The position numbers and the translations under genes were made by a program. DNA of 64,000 bases, from NCBI GenBank assembly GCA_035063765.1, contig JAPSFT010000014.1:1-64000 (forward strand), in the 5' to 3' direction. Below the pieces are notes generated by a model. It searched no databases. It was not told the DNA's origin and worked only from the letters and a program-made list of their open reading frames with translations. The stretch comes from Deltaproteobacteria bacterium (GTDB taxonomy: Bacteria; Myxococcota_A; UBA9160; PR03). Positions 24,493-32,757 of this stretch are shown piece by piece (the first letter of the stretch is position 1; every line of letters starts with the position of its first letter).

Positions 24493-26313
24493 TCAGCGGG
24501 CTTCTCGAGCCGTCCCGGGGAGCGGAACGGAAGCGGAGGCCTGCTCGACCGAGCGCAGGAACGTCTCGAAGGTGACGAGGCAGCCGAGCACCGCGGTGTG
24601 ATCAGCGCCTCCGGCATCGTGGGCTCGCACCAGATCCGCGACGGTGTCCCTGCGGATCACGGCCTCGTAGCGCGGCCTGCTCGAGAGGAGCGTGTCGTGA
24701 AGCAGGTCGCGAAGCTCGTTCCTCCACCACTGGCGATACGAGGTAGGCTGGCTTGCGCCGTCCCACGGGGTTCCGGGCGGGAGCAGGGGGACGCGCCGCC
24801 GCGCGAAGTCGAGCGCCCGCTTCGCGAATCGGGACGGAGCAGAGCGCGAGAGCGGGAGGCCGCGCCTCGCGTCGGGCACGGCCGCGAGCGCCGGGAAGTG
24901 CTCGCGATGCATTCGCAGGTAGACGCGCTGCTCTGCCAGGTACCGGGCAGGAAGAGTGCGGAGAAGGCTCCAGACCCCCCGCCCGTAGAAGGGGGCCCGG
25001 ACGTCCGCGAACGGCCGGAGCAGGTGCGCGCCCATCTGGATGAAGCGGCGCTGCCGCTCCAGCAGGTCGAATCGGTGCGCGCCTTCCCAGGGACGGCCCG
25101 GGCCGCGAGGCTCGAAGTGGGCTCGAATCGCCTGGACCGGGTCGTAGGCGGAGGCCTGCTCGAGGAAGACCGGATCGAGGAGGGCCTCGAGATCCGCACG
25201 CGCTGCGCAAGCCGTGGCGCGCATGCGATGGGTCGCCCGGACGGCTGCTCGAGGATCTCGAGCCAGGAGCATGCGCCATTCGAGGTGTCCGCCCGTGAGG
25301 GCATCCCCTCCGAGGCCGTCGAGGACGACACCTCCGTCCGCGGCGAGGTCTCGTGCCAGGCGGAGGATGTGATAGTGCACGCAGCTCATCATTCCACCGG
25401 AGACGTAGACCCCGTGGTCGAGGGATTCCAGGAGATAGCGGCCATCGATCGTCCGGTGGACGTGAGGCAGCGAAGCCCTGCGACTCAGCTCTCGTGCGAT
25501 CACGACGTCCGCGCAGTCGGGTGGACCGAAGGTGTAGGTGCGAACGGGCCTGGTGGTGCGAACGGCTGCGCCGAGGATCGCGCGGGAGTCGAGTCCTCCC
25601 GAGAGGGGTAGGGCGATGCTCGATGCGCCCTGGGAGCATTCGGTCACGGAGGCCGTCAGCTCCTCCGCCAGGATCCGCGCGACGTCCCTTGCGCTTCGGG
25701 TCTCGACGGGCGCCGGAGCCGGATCGCCCAGGTAGGAGCGGACGGTCCCCTCCCCGCGCTCGAAGCGGAGAACGGATGCGGGCGCGAGCAGGCGGACCTC
25801 CCGCGCGAACGTCCGGTCCCCGGTCACGTGTTCGAAGCTGAAGAAGTCGAGGACCGCTTCGGGGCAGAGGGACCACTCCAGGAGTCCGGAGGAGAGGATC
25901 GGTGCGAGCTTCGTCGAGAAGACGAGGAGCCCGCGGCTGAGGGCGTAGTACACGGGATGATGTCCGAAGCGATCGGAGACGAGCTGGACCGACCGCTCCT
26001 GCCCGTCGAGCAGGCAGCCGGCCGTCGGCGGATCCAAGGCCTGGAACGCATCGTGCGATGCGAACGACCCTTCGGACGCCTCGCGTGCGCTCGCGCCGAT
26101 CCAGGCGTGCCGAAGGGGACACCGCGGATCTTCGGCGAAGGCGGTCCGGTCTCCCGCGTGCTGGGAGAGGATGCCGACGCGGCACCAGGGCAGTTGTCCG
26201 GTTCGCAGCCCTCCTCGACGGAAGGCGTGGAGCCTCTGCGCCATCCTCTCGAAGCCCTGGGCGTCCGGGGGCGTGAGCTCCTGGGTGCGTGCGACTCCGA
26301 AGAGCTCGGCCAT
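24493..26313 (-). CDS. asparagine-synthetase-like protein lacking the glutaminase cysteine
   Basis: A 606-residue protein. The N-terminal glutamine-amidotransferase-like domain (about residues 1-190) ends with LLVFSTKLAPILSS, but it starts MAELFGVA where active enzymes have MCGI/MCG, so the Cys2 nucleophile is absent. The C-terminal adenylating domain has the PP-loop LPLSGGLDSRAIL near residues 234-246 and VVLDGLGGDALTGGH. It may therefore use free ammonia, another amine or a separate amide donor, and could amidate a sugar acid or amino acid on the EPS; that role is inferred only from its place. It is downstream of the flippase gene on the same strand (83 bases). Confidence 0.8.
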   Translation of the reverse strand: MAELFGVARTQELTPPDAQGFERMAQRLHAFRRGGLRTGQLPWCRVGILSQHAGDRTAFAEDPRCPLRHAWIGASAREASEGSFASHDAFQALDPPTAGCLLDGQERSVQLVSDRFGHHPVYYALSRGLLVFSTKLAPILSSGLLEWSLCPEAVLDFFSFEHVTGDRTFAREVRLLAPASVLRFERGEGTVRSYLGDPAPAPVETRSARDVARILAEELTASVTECSQGASSIALPLSGGLDSRAILGAAVRTTRPVRTYTFGPPDCADVVIARELSRRASLPHVHRTIDGRYLLESLDHGVYVSGGMMSCVHYHILRLARDLAADGGVVLDGLGGDALTGGHLEWRMLLARDPRAAVRATHRMRATACAARADLEALLDPVFLEQASAYDPVQAIRAHFEPRGPGRPWEGAHRFDLLERQRRFIQMGAHLLRPFADVRAPFYGRGVWSLLRTLPARYLAEQRVYLRMHREHFPALAAVPDARRGLPLSRSAPSRFAKRALDFARRRVPLLPPGTPWDGASQPTSYRQWWRNELRDLLHDTLLSSRPRYEAVIRRDTVADLVRAHDAGGADHTAVLGCLVTFETFLRSVEQASASVPLPGTAREAR

Positions 26314-26396
26314 GGGGCGATCCTAGGTGGGCCGCGCGCAGGGTGCGCCGCCGCGGGCCGGCGAGCCGGCCCGGATCGGATCCCTTGCGATCCGGT

Positions 26397-27764
26397 TCAT
26401 CCGAAGCTTCCCCGCAGCGCAAGCCCACCGAGCACCGCGAGGGTGGAGAGGCCGATCGCGAGCAGGTCCTGCGCGGCGCTCCACACACCGTAGCGCCGGG
26501 AGAGCCAGACCTGGACCGGGTAGTACACGAAGTAGGAGGCGCCGATCCCGACCACGGTGCCGAAGGTGCCGGCCACGGCGTGGCCGATCCAGATTCCCGC
26601 GAGCAGCGCGGCGCCGTGGGGCCCGGTCGCCAGGAGGCCGATGAAGGACTCGCCGCGGGCGAGGTTCAGGGGGCCGATCCAGCTCAGGAACCGGAAGATC
26701 GAGCCGGCCGCGAGGATCTGGAGCATCCAGCCCGCATCCTGGTAGCGGGCGTCGTAGAGCACGGCGACCACCTGGTCGCCTGCGACGGCGAGGAGCCACA
26801 GCGGTGGGAGCACCCCGAAGGTCACCATCGTGCGGATGCGGGTCACGTAGCGCTCGAGCTGCGGCGTCGTCTCCTGTCCGATCTCCGAGTACATCGGGAA
26901 CAGCACGCGGTTCGCGAGCATCGTGATCGCCTGCACGAGCGACTTCAGCATGAGCGTGGCGATCGCGTACTGGCCGAGATCGGCGAGCGAGAGGAGGTTG
27001 CCCATCAGGAGCCGGTCGCCCTGGTTCGTGAGCCAGGTGAAGAAGGTGCTGAGGAAGATCCAGCGCCCGAACCGGTACATCGAGCGGGCGACATCGGGGT
27101 CCCAGTGCAGGCGGTGCGCGTGGTGGGACCAGGCGTGGCTCCAGACGAGCTTCACGAGGGCTCCGGCGATGCTGCCGAGCGCGAGTGCCCAGACGCTGCG
27201 CCAGGCGAGCGCCAGCGCGATGGTGGCGATCACCGAGACGACGCTCGCGGCCAGCTCGATCGTCGTTACGCGCCAGAGCTCGAGCCGGCGGCGCCAGGTG
27301 TGCATGTTGACCGCGTTGAAGCCGGCGATCGCGGCGTTCACCGCGGCGGCCGGGATCAGGGCGGCCAGCGAGGGCTCGCCGAACTGGCGCGAGAGCGGCC
27401 AGGCGAGCAGGGCGGCGATCGCCCACAAGGCGAAGCCCCGCACCACCTGGATCGTCCAGGCCGTGTTCAGGAAGCCGGGCTCGAGGCCACGCTTGTCGCG
27501 GATGATGCTGGGCCCGATCCCGACGTCCGAGATCAGCCCAAGGCCCTGCACCACGGCATTCACCATGGCCATCACGCCGAAGGCCTCGGGGAAGAGCAGG
27601 CGGGTCAGGACGAGGTTCGAGCCGAGATGGAGGACCCTGTCGGCGATCTGTCCCCCGACGGTCCACACCGACGCGGCGAGGACGCGCTGGCGCAGGCTCC
27701 GGCCGGTTGCCGGAGCAGCGGCGGTCGACTCCCCCGGCGGGACTGCGTCGCTCGGAGCGGTCAA
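26397..27764 (-). CDS. Wzx-type oligosaccharide flippase
   Basis: A 455-residue MOP-superfamily protein of the lipopolysaccharide-biosynthesis (PST) type with about twelve to fourteen membrane segments. It starts, after a short cytoplasmic arm, with QRVLAASVWTVGGQIADRV and continues TRLLFPEAFGVMAMVNAV, a strong family pattern. It should flip the undecaprenyl-linked repeat unit to the periplasm, where the polymerase at 16559 can use it. The start is TTG at 27764, with AGAGGA about eight bases before it. It lies between the Crp/Fnr gene and the asparagine-synthetase-like gene, all on the minus strand. Confidence 0.9.
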   Translation of the reverse strand: MTAPSDAVPPGESTAAAPATGRSLRQRVLAASVWTVGGQIADRVLHLGSNLVLTRLLFPEAFGVMAMVNAVVQGLGLISDVGIGPSIIRDKRGLEPGFLNTAWTIQVVRGFALWAIAALLAWPLSRQFGEPSLAALIPAAAVNAAIAGFNAVNMHTWRRRLELWRVTTIELAASVVSVIATIALALAWRSVWALALGSIAGALVKLVWSHAWSHHAHRLHWDPDVARSMYRFGRWIFLSTFFTWLTNQGDRLLMGNLLSLADLGQYAIATLMLKSLVQAITMLANRVLFPMYSEIGQETTPQLERYVTRIRTMVTFGVLPPLWLLAVAGDQVVAVLYDARYQDAGWMLQILAAGSIFRFLSWIGPLNLARGESFIGLLATGPHGAALLAGIWIGHAVAGTFGTVVGIGASYFVYYPVQVWLSRRYGVWSAAQDLLAIGLSTLAVLGGLALRGSFG

Positions 27765-27928
27765 CCTGGTCCTCTTGGCGGCCGGAGTCCGTGGCGGCCA
27801 ACCCCCCGTAGGTAGCCGCCAGCCGTGGATCGGTCACAGAGGATGCCGGGTTGAACCCGCCCGCGCCGCAGGCGGCCGGAGCGCTCGCCACCCCGGAGCG
27901 GACGGCCGGCCGGAGCTGGAGCGGGGCG

Positions 27929-28615
27929 CTACTCGAGGCCCTCGTCCTCGGTCAGCGCCTCCGGATCCCGGACCACGAGCCGGCGGTCGACCGTCTTCAC
28001 GAGATCGGCCTGGACGAGCTGCCCGAGGACGCGCGTCACCGTCTCGCGCGAAACCCCGGCGATGCTGGCGAGGTCCCGGTGGGTGAGCGCGAACTCGATG
28101 CGCGTCCCGTCGGGGGTCCGGGTGCCCTCGCGGTCGCAGAGCTGGCGGAGGGCCACGCGTACGCGTGCGTCGGCCGTGTGGTAGGTGAGCGCCTCCACCT
28201 GCTTCCAGCTCGCGCGGCAGCGCGTGCACAGCTCGCGCAGCAGGGCCAGCGCAAAGGAGTGTCGGCGCAGCAGATCCAGGAAGCCCGGACGATCGAGGGT
28301 CAGGACGACCGATGCATCGACCGCGGTGATCGTCGCCGGCTCGGTGCGGCCGTCGATCAGGCCCATCTCGCCGAAGTAGTCGCCGGCGGGGTGCAGGGCG
28401 AGGATCACCTCGCGCCCGCTCGGGAGCCAGCGCGACGCCTTCACCAGGCCGTCGCGGACGACGTACATCGCCTGGCCCGTCTCGTCTTCCGCGAACACGA
28501 CCTGTCCGCGGCGGAAGCGACGCTCGGCGAGGCGCTGGGAGAGCGCCGAGAGATCGTCGTCGGTGAGGTCGCGGAAGAGCGACAGCCGCCGCAGGAAATC
28601 CTTGTCGACGGCCAT
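27929..28615 (-). CDS. Crp/Fnr family transcription regulator
   Basis: A 228-residue regulator. The cyclic-nucleotide-binding-like domain (about residues 8-120) has GQAMYVVRDGLVKASRW, HPAGDYFGEMGLIDGRTEP and a long dimer helix. The HTH domain has LTHRDLASIAGVSRETVTRV near residue 180. The N-terminus carries no FNR-type cysteine cluster. The GEMGLIDGRTEPAT loop is close to cAMP-binding CRP, so it may sense cAMP or c-di-GMP. Its place next to the flippase gene suggests EPS control. A perfect palindrome lies 27-45 bases upstream of its ATG. Confidence 0.88.
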   Translation of the reverse strand: MAVDKDFLRRLSLFRDLTDDDLSALSQRLAERRFRRGQVVFAEDETGQAMYVVRDGLVKASRWLPSGREVILALHPAGDYFGEMGLIDGRTEPATITAVDASVVLTLDRPGFLDLLRRHSFALALLRELCTRCRASWKQVEALTYHTADARVRVALRQLCDREGTRTPDGTRIEFALTHRDLASIAGVSRETVTRVLGQLVQADLVKTVDRRLVVRDPEALTEDEGLE

Positions 28616-28642
28616 GCCCCTTCCTCTGCATCGCCACGCCCT

Positions 28643-28660
28643 CCGGCGTCGCGACGCCGG
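28643..28660. promoter_or_regulatory. 18-bp perfect palindrome upstream of the Crp/Fnr gene
   Basis: CCGGCGTCG-CGACGCCGG reads the same on both strands and extends to 22 bases with one mismatch pair. It lies in the promoter region of the Crp/Fnr gene, so it is a good candidate for an autoregulatory operator. Chance is not excluded in such GC-rich DNA. Confidence 0.45.
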
Positions 28661-28732
28661 GGTGGTTTCCCGGCATCATCGCCCGGACGGGACTGCGACT
28701 TGACACGTTCCTGCCCCCCGCGGGTAGCGCCG

Positions 28733-29218
28733 CTAGAAGTGGAGCAGCTCCGTCTCGAGCGAGCCCAGGTCGACGACTCCCACGGCGTTGTGCCCGGGCA
28801 GGTGGCCCGCGCACTCGCCCGGGTTGAAGACGAGCCGGCCGGGCCCGCGCTCGAGGTGGTGGCGGTGGGTATGACCGTGGAGGAGCACCTGGTGCCCGTC
28901 CCGCCCCAGGGTGATCCCCCGTGGGTCGTGGACGACCACGATCCGCCTGCCCGCCCACGAGAGCTCCAGCGGCGGCTCGCCGAGCCGCATCCCGAGCCGC
29001 CCGGCGGCGCTCTCGAGCGCCGCCTGCTCGCCCCGGTCGTTGTTGCCGAACACGCCGCACAGAGGCGCTTCGAGCCGCGCGAGCACCTCGAGGGTCGCGG
29101 CCTGCGTGATGTCGCCGGTGTGGACCACCCGCTCGACGCCGGCGGCGTTCAGCAGCTCGACGATGCGGGCGACGTTGGGCAGGTGGTTGTGCGTGTCGCT
29201 CATCACGCCGATGCGCAT
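28733..29218 (-). CDS. YfcE/MJ0936-type metallophosphoesterase
   Basis: A 161-residue single-domain calcineurin-like phosphoesterase. The metal-binding motifs occur in order: MSDTHNH near the start, HTGDI, GVFGNNDRG, VVVHDPRG and HGHTHRHH. Members of this group hydrolyse phosphodiesters with two metal ions; natural substrates are mostly unknown. The size is usual for the family. The start is ATG 29218. It lies between the thiolase gene and the Crp/Fnr gene on the same strand. Confidence 0.88.
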   Translation of the reverse strand: MRIGVMSDTHNHLPNVARIVELLNAAGVERVVHTGDITQAATLEVLARLEAPLCGVFGNNDRGEQAALESAAGRLGMRLGEPPLELSWAGRRIVVVHDPRGITLGRDGHQVLLHGHTHRHHLERGPGRLVFNPGECAGHLPGHNAVGVVDLGSLETELLHF

Positions 29219-29304
29219 GGACGTCCGATCGGAGCCGGTTCCCCGCGTGCTGGTGTCCCGAGATCGCCCTCGCCCGGCTTCGCCTCGCCCCCGGCTCCCG
29301 GCGG

Positions 29305-30453
29305 CTACGCCACCTTCTCGAGCACGTGGATGCCGCAGGCGCTGCCGAGCCCGATCACGTGGGTCAGGCCGAAGCGGGCATTCGGCACCTGGCGCTTGTC
29401 GGCCTCGCCGCGCAGGTGGGTCGACACCTCGTAGATGTTGGCGATGCCCGTGGCGCCGAGCGGGTGGCCCTTCGAGAGGAGGCCTCCCGACACGTTGACG
29501 GGGATCTTGCCGCCGAGGGCGACGGCGCCGGTGTCGATCATCCGGCCGGCCTCGCCTTCGCCGCACAGGAGCAGGTTCTCGTAGTGCAGGATCTCCGCGG
29601 TGGCGAAGCAGTCGTGCAGCTCGACGAGGCTCAGGTCCTCGGGCCCGATCCCGGCCATCTCGTAGGCCTTCTTCGCCGCGTTGCGCGTGCAGGTGTTGAC
29701 GTCGGGCATGACCAGGTCGCGCTCCTGCCAGGGGTCGCTGGTCATCACCGAGGCCTTGATGCGCACGGCGCGCTTCATGAGCCCGAGCTCCTTCGCCTTC
29801 TTCTCCGAGGCGAGCACCGCTGCCGCGGCGCCGTCCACGTTCACCGAGCACATCAGCTTGGTGTTGGGATAGGCGATCATCTCGGCGTTCATCACCGTCT
29901 CGAGCGGCGTCTCGATCTGGTACATCGCCTTCGGGTTCAGCGTCGAGTGGTGGTGGTTCTTGACCGACACCTTGGCGAACTGCTCGAAGGTGGTGCCGTA
30001 CTTGCGGGCGTGCTCCTGGCCGGCCTCGGCGAAGACGGCTGGCATCGTCGCCGAGCCGAGCAGGCCCTCCTTGGGAATCCCCTTCGCGCCGCCGCCGCCG
30101 CCCAGCAGGCCCGCGCTCATCTGCTCGACGCCGACCGCCAGCACGAGGTCGTAGGCGCCGGCCTGGATCGCCATCCAGGCCTCGCGGAACGCGGTGGCGC
30201 CGGTGGCGCAGGCGTTCGCCACGTTCACGACCGGGATGCCGGTCTGGCCGATCTCCTGGAGGATCCGCTGCCCCACCATGGCGCCCGCCTGGTAGAGGTT
30301 TCCGCAGTAGAGGGCCTCCATCTGCTGGATCGTGAGCCCCGCGTCCTGCAGCGCGAGCAGCGCGACGCGTCCGCCGAGATCCTGCACGCTCTTTGCGGTG
30401 CCGGCCTTCTGGAACTTCAGCATGTCGATCCCGACGACGTAGGCGTCGCTCAT
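29305..30453 (-). CDS. thiolase-like acyltransferase (SCP-x/Ltp type)
   Basis: A 382-residue thiolase-fold protein. The nucleophile region is NVANACATGATAF with Cys82, and the histidine region is GGLLSKGHPLGATG. At the C-terminus the second thiolase cysteine motif is replaced by LGSACGIHVLEKV. This is the SCP-x/lipid-transfer-protein branch, whose members often work as a complex with a DUF35 protein. Exactly such a protein is encoded next in the same direction, 78 bases upstream. Reactions known for such pairs include thiolysis and retro-aldol cleavage of acyl-CoAs (compare steroid side-chain enzymes). The substrate is unknown here. Confidence 0.87.
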   Translation of the reverse strand: MSDAYVVGIDMLKFQKAGTAKSVQDLGGRVALLALQDAGLTIQQMEALYCGNLYQAGAMVGQRILQEIGQTGIPVVNVANACATGATAFREAWMAIQAGAYDLVLAVGVEQMSAGLLGGGGGAKGIPKEGLLGSATMPAVFAEAGQEHARKYGTTFEQFAKVSVKNHHHSTLNPKAMYQIETPLETVMNAEMIAYPNTKLMCSVNVDGAAAAVLASEKKAKELGLMKRAVRIKASVMTSDPWQERDLVMPDVNTCTRNAAKKAYEMAGIGPEDLSLVELHDCFATAEILHYENLLLCGEGEAGRMIDTGAVALGGKIPVNVSGGLLSKGHPLGATGIANIYEVSTHLRGEADKRQVPNARFGLTHVIGLGSACGIHVLEKVA

Positions 30454-30531
30454 CGGAGGTCTCCTGTCGGTTGGACTTCGCTCGCCTGCGGCTCGCTGCG
30501 CGGCCCCGCCGAGCCGGGACCTTGCGGCGCT

Positions 30532-30957
30532 TCAGGCCGGTTCGAAGAAGTAGGAAAGATACGAGTTGCCGTCCCGGTCCTTGCGGCCGAGCGCGTCCTG
30601 GAACACCACGCGCACCGGCATGCCCATCTTGATCTTCTCGGGGCTCGGGTCGATGCCGATCAGGTTGCCCTTCACGGTGCCGCCGCCCTTCAGGTCGACG
30701 ACCGCGGAGACGTAGGGAACCTGCACGCCGGGGAACGAGCGGTGGACGATGCTGTAGACGTAGAGCTCCCCCTCGTTCGCGAGCCGCTTCGGTTCGAGCT
30801 GGCCGACGGCACCGCACTTCGAGCAGGCGCTGCGCTCGCCGAGGTACACCGAGCCGCACGCCTTGCACCGGGTGCCTTCGAGGTACGGCTCGCCGGCGTC
30901 GGGGATCTTCAGGAAATCGACGACCGGCAGGGGCCGGGCAGCCGCTTCGGAAGCCAT
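30532..30957 (-). CDS. DUF35 zinc-ribbon/OB-fold acyl-CoA-associated protein
   Basis: A 141-residue protein. An N-terminal helix is followed by a rubredoxin-like zinc ribbon with CKACG and CSKCG (about residues 31-48), then an OB-fold with LYVYSIVHRSFPGVQVPYVS and GTVKGNLIGIDP. Such proteins pair with SCP-x/Ltp-type thiolases and hold or position the acyl-CoA. It precedes the thiolase gene on the minus strand, which supports a two-subunit enzyme. The start is ATG 30957. Confidence 0.88.
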   Translation of the reverse strand: MASEAAARPLPVVDFLKIPDAGEPYLEGTRCKACGSVYLGERSACSKCGAVGQLEPKRLANEGELYVYSIVHRSFPGVQVPYVSAVVDLKGGGTVKGNLIGIDPSPEKIKMGMPVRVVFQDALGRKDRDGNSYLSYFFEPA

Positions 30958-31125
30958 GGGGGGAGCGCTCCTGGAGAGAGGGAAGGGACGGGGCGACCCG
31001 CGGGCCGATCGGCGAGTCAACCCGGGCGGAGAATGCCAGCCCGGCCGGAGCCCTGCAACGAGCGGCGCCGGCGCCGGCTCGTGCAGGCGGCTCGGGTGGG
31101 GGCTCCCGGGCTAGAATCGGGCGCC

Positions 31126-31902
31126 GTGCAGATCGTCCGAGCCGATCACGCCTCGCGCGACCTCGCAGACGCCGCGCGGGCGGAGGCCGTCGGGCGGGAG
31201 CGCGATCCCTGGATCGGGGATCTCTTCGACCCCGAGGTGCTCACCGGCTCGCTCGCGATCGCAGCGGCGGATCCCGGCGCGCTGCTGCCCGAGGAAGCCG
31301 CTCTGGCGGCGCGTTTCGCGCCGGCGCGCCGGCGCGAGTTCGCGGCGGGCCGGCAGTGTGCGCGGCGGCTGCTGGCCGAGCTCGGGGCGGGGGAACCGCT
31401 CCTGATGGTCGATGCCCACCGGGCGCCGGGCTGGCCGGAGGGTGTGGTCGGCTCGATCTCGCACGGCGCGGGCCTGTGCGTGGTGGCGGTGGCGCGGCGC
31501 GGCCCGGTGCGCGGGCTCGGCGTCGACGTCGAGTCCGGCGAGCCGCTCGCTGCGGCCGTGCGCCGGCGGGTGTGGAGCGAGCCGGAGGCGCAACGGCTCG
31601 CCCGGGCGTCCGACCTCGAGGCGGGCCGCAGCGCGAAGCTGCTCTTCTGCGCCAAGGAGGCGGTGTACAAGTGCGTCCACCCGCTCCTGCGGACCCCGCT
31701 CGGGCTGCGGGCCGTCGAGATCCGGCTCGAGCCCGCCGCAGGCCGCTTCCGAGCGATTGCGCTCGCGGGCGCCGGGGAGGGCGCCGCGGCACTCGTCGGC
31801 GCCGTCGAGGGGCGCTTCGCGGTGCGGCGCGGGCGCGTGCTCGCCGGCGCCGTGCTGCGCCCGGACGGCGCCTGCACCGCGCCGGTCGGAGCGCCGGGGT
31901 GA
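31126..31902 (+). CDS. Sfp/EntD-type 4'-phosphopantetheinyl transferase
   Basis: A 258-residue protein of the EntD/Sfp class. The substrate-site signatures are ARRREFAAGRQCARRLL, GSISHGAGLCVVAVA, GLGVDVES (metal-binding Asp) and LLFCAKEAVYKCVHP. It should move phosphopantetheine from CoA onto a carrier protein of a fatty-acid, polyketide or peptide synthase. No such synthase is in the window. The start is GTG 31126. Its stop overlaps the GTG of the exosortase gene by four bases, an odd partner for such an enzyme. Confidence 0.88.
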   Translation: MQIVRADHASRDLADAARAEAVGRERDPWIGDLFDPEVLTGSLAIAAADPGALLPEEAALAARFAPARRREFAAGRQCARRLLAELGAGEPLLMVDAHRAPGWPEGVVGSISHGAGLCVVAVARRGPVRGLGVDVESGEPLAAAVRRRVWSEPEAQRLARASDLEAGRSAKLLFCAKEAVYKCVHPLLRTPLGLRAVEIRLEPAAGRFRAIALAGAGEGAAALVGAVEGRFAVRRGRVLAGAVLRPDGACTAPVGAPG

Positions 31903-32753
31903 CGCGCCGCGAGATCGGCTTCGCGCTCGCGCTGCTCGTGGTGTTCGCCCCGGGGCTCGCCGCGCTGGCCGGCGCGTGGTCGGCGGCCGAGTACCAGTCG
32001 CACGGCTTCCTGGTGCCGGTCGTCTCCCTGCTGGCGGCGCGCCAGCGGGCCCGGCGCGGGCCGGCCGCACGCAGCGACGGCCGCGGGGCCCTGGTCCTGG
32101 TGGGTGCGCTGCTGCTCTACGGGTTCGGGATCGCCGCCGGCTCGGTGACTGCACAGGGGCTCGCGCTGTGCGCGGCGGTCACGGGCGCCGTGTGGTACCT
32201 GCGCGGCCCCGCCTGGCTGCGACGCCTCGCCTTCCCGCTCGGCTACCTGCTCTTCCTGGTGCCGCTGCCGCTGCCGTGGGTCGCGGCGGCGGTCGTCCCG
32301 CTGCTCGAGTTCGTCACCGCCGGTTCGGTCGAGGTGCTGCGCGGCGCCGGCGTCGCCGTCCTGCGCGAGGGCAGCGTGATCCAGCTCCCGAACGGCGAAT
32401 CGCTCTTCGTCGCCGAGGCGTGCAGCGGCCTCACCTCGCTGGTCACGCTGATGCCGATCGCCGTCCTGATCGCGTGGCTCGCTCCGCTCCCGGCCGGGCG
32501 CAGGACCGCCCTGGTCGCGCTCGTGGTGCCGATCGCGATGGGCGCCAACCTGTTGCGCGTGGTCGCCACCGTGCTCGGCAGCGAGGCGTTCGGGACCGCT
32601 GCGATGACGGCCGAGCCCACGCACTCGCTGCTCGGGCTCTCGGTGTACGTGGTCGCCTGTCTCGCGCTGCTGGCCCTGGCGCGGTGGCTCGAGCCCGCTT
32701 CGAGCACGGGTCCGGCTGCGGCGCCGCGCCCGCGGCCCACCCCGGGCGCGTGA
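31899..32753 (+). CDS. exosortase (intact active site)
   Basis: A 284-residue inner-membrane protein with about eight helices. The active-site residues are all present: Cys175 in VAEACSGLTSLVTL, Arg220 in ANLLRVVATV and His242 in PTHSLLGLSVY. Exosortases recognise PEP-CTERM tails on secreted proteins and cut them, probably passing the protein to a surface carrier. A candidate substrate is encoded at 58409. The gene overlaps the phosphopantetheinyl transferase gene by GTGA and has no EpsI domain or epsI neighbour of its own; the only EpsI in the window is at 4764. Confidence 0.9.
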   Translation: MTRREIGFALALLVVFAPGLAALAGAWSAAEYQSHGFLVPVVSLLAARQRARRGPAARSDGRGALVLVGALLLYGFGIAAGSVTAQGLALCAAVTGAVWYLRGPAWLRRLAFPLGYLLFLVPLPLPWVAAAVVPLLEFVTAGSVEVLRGAGVAVLREGSVIQLPNGESLFVAEACSGLTSLVTLMPIAVLIAWLAPLPAGRRTALVALVVPIAMGANLLRVVATVLGSEAFGTAAMTAEPTHSLLGLSVYVVACLALLALARWLEPASSTGPAAAPRPRPTPGA

Positions 32754-32757
32754 CTCC

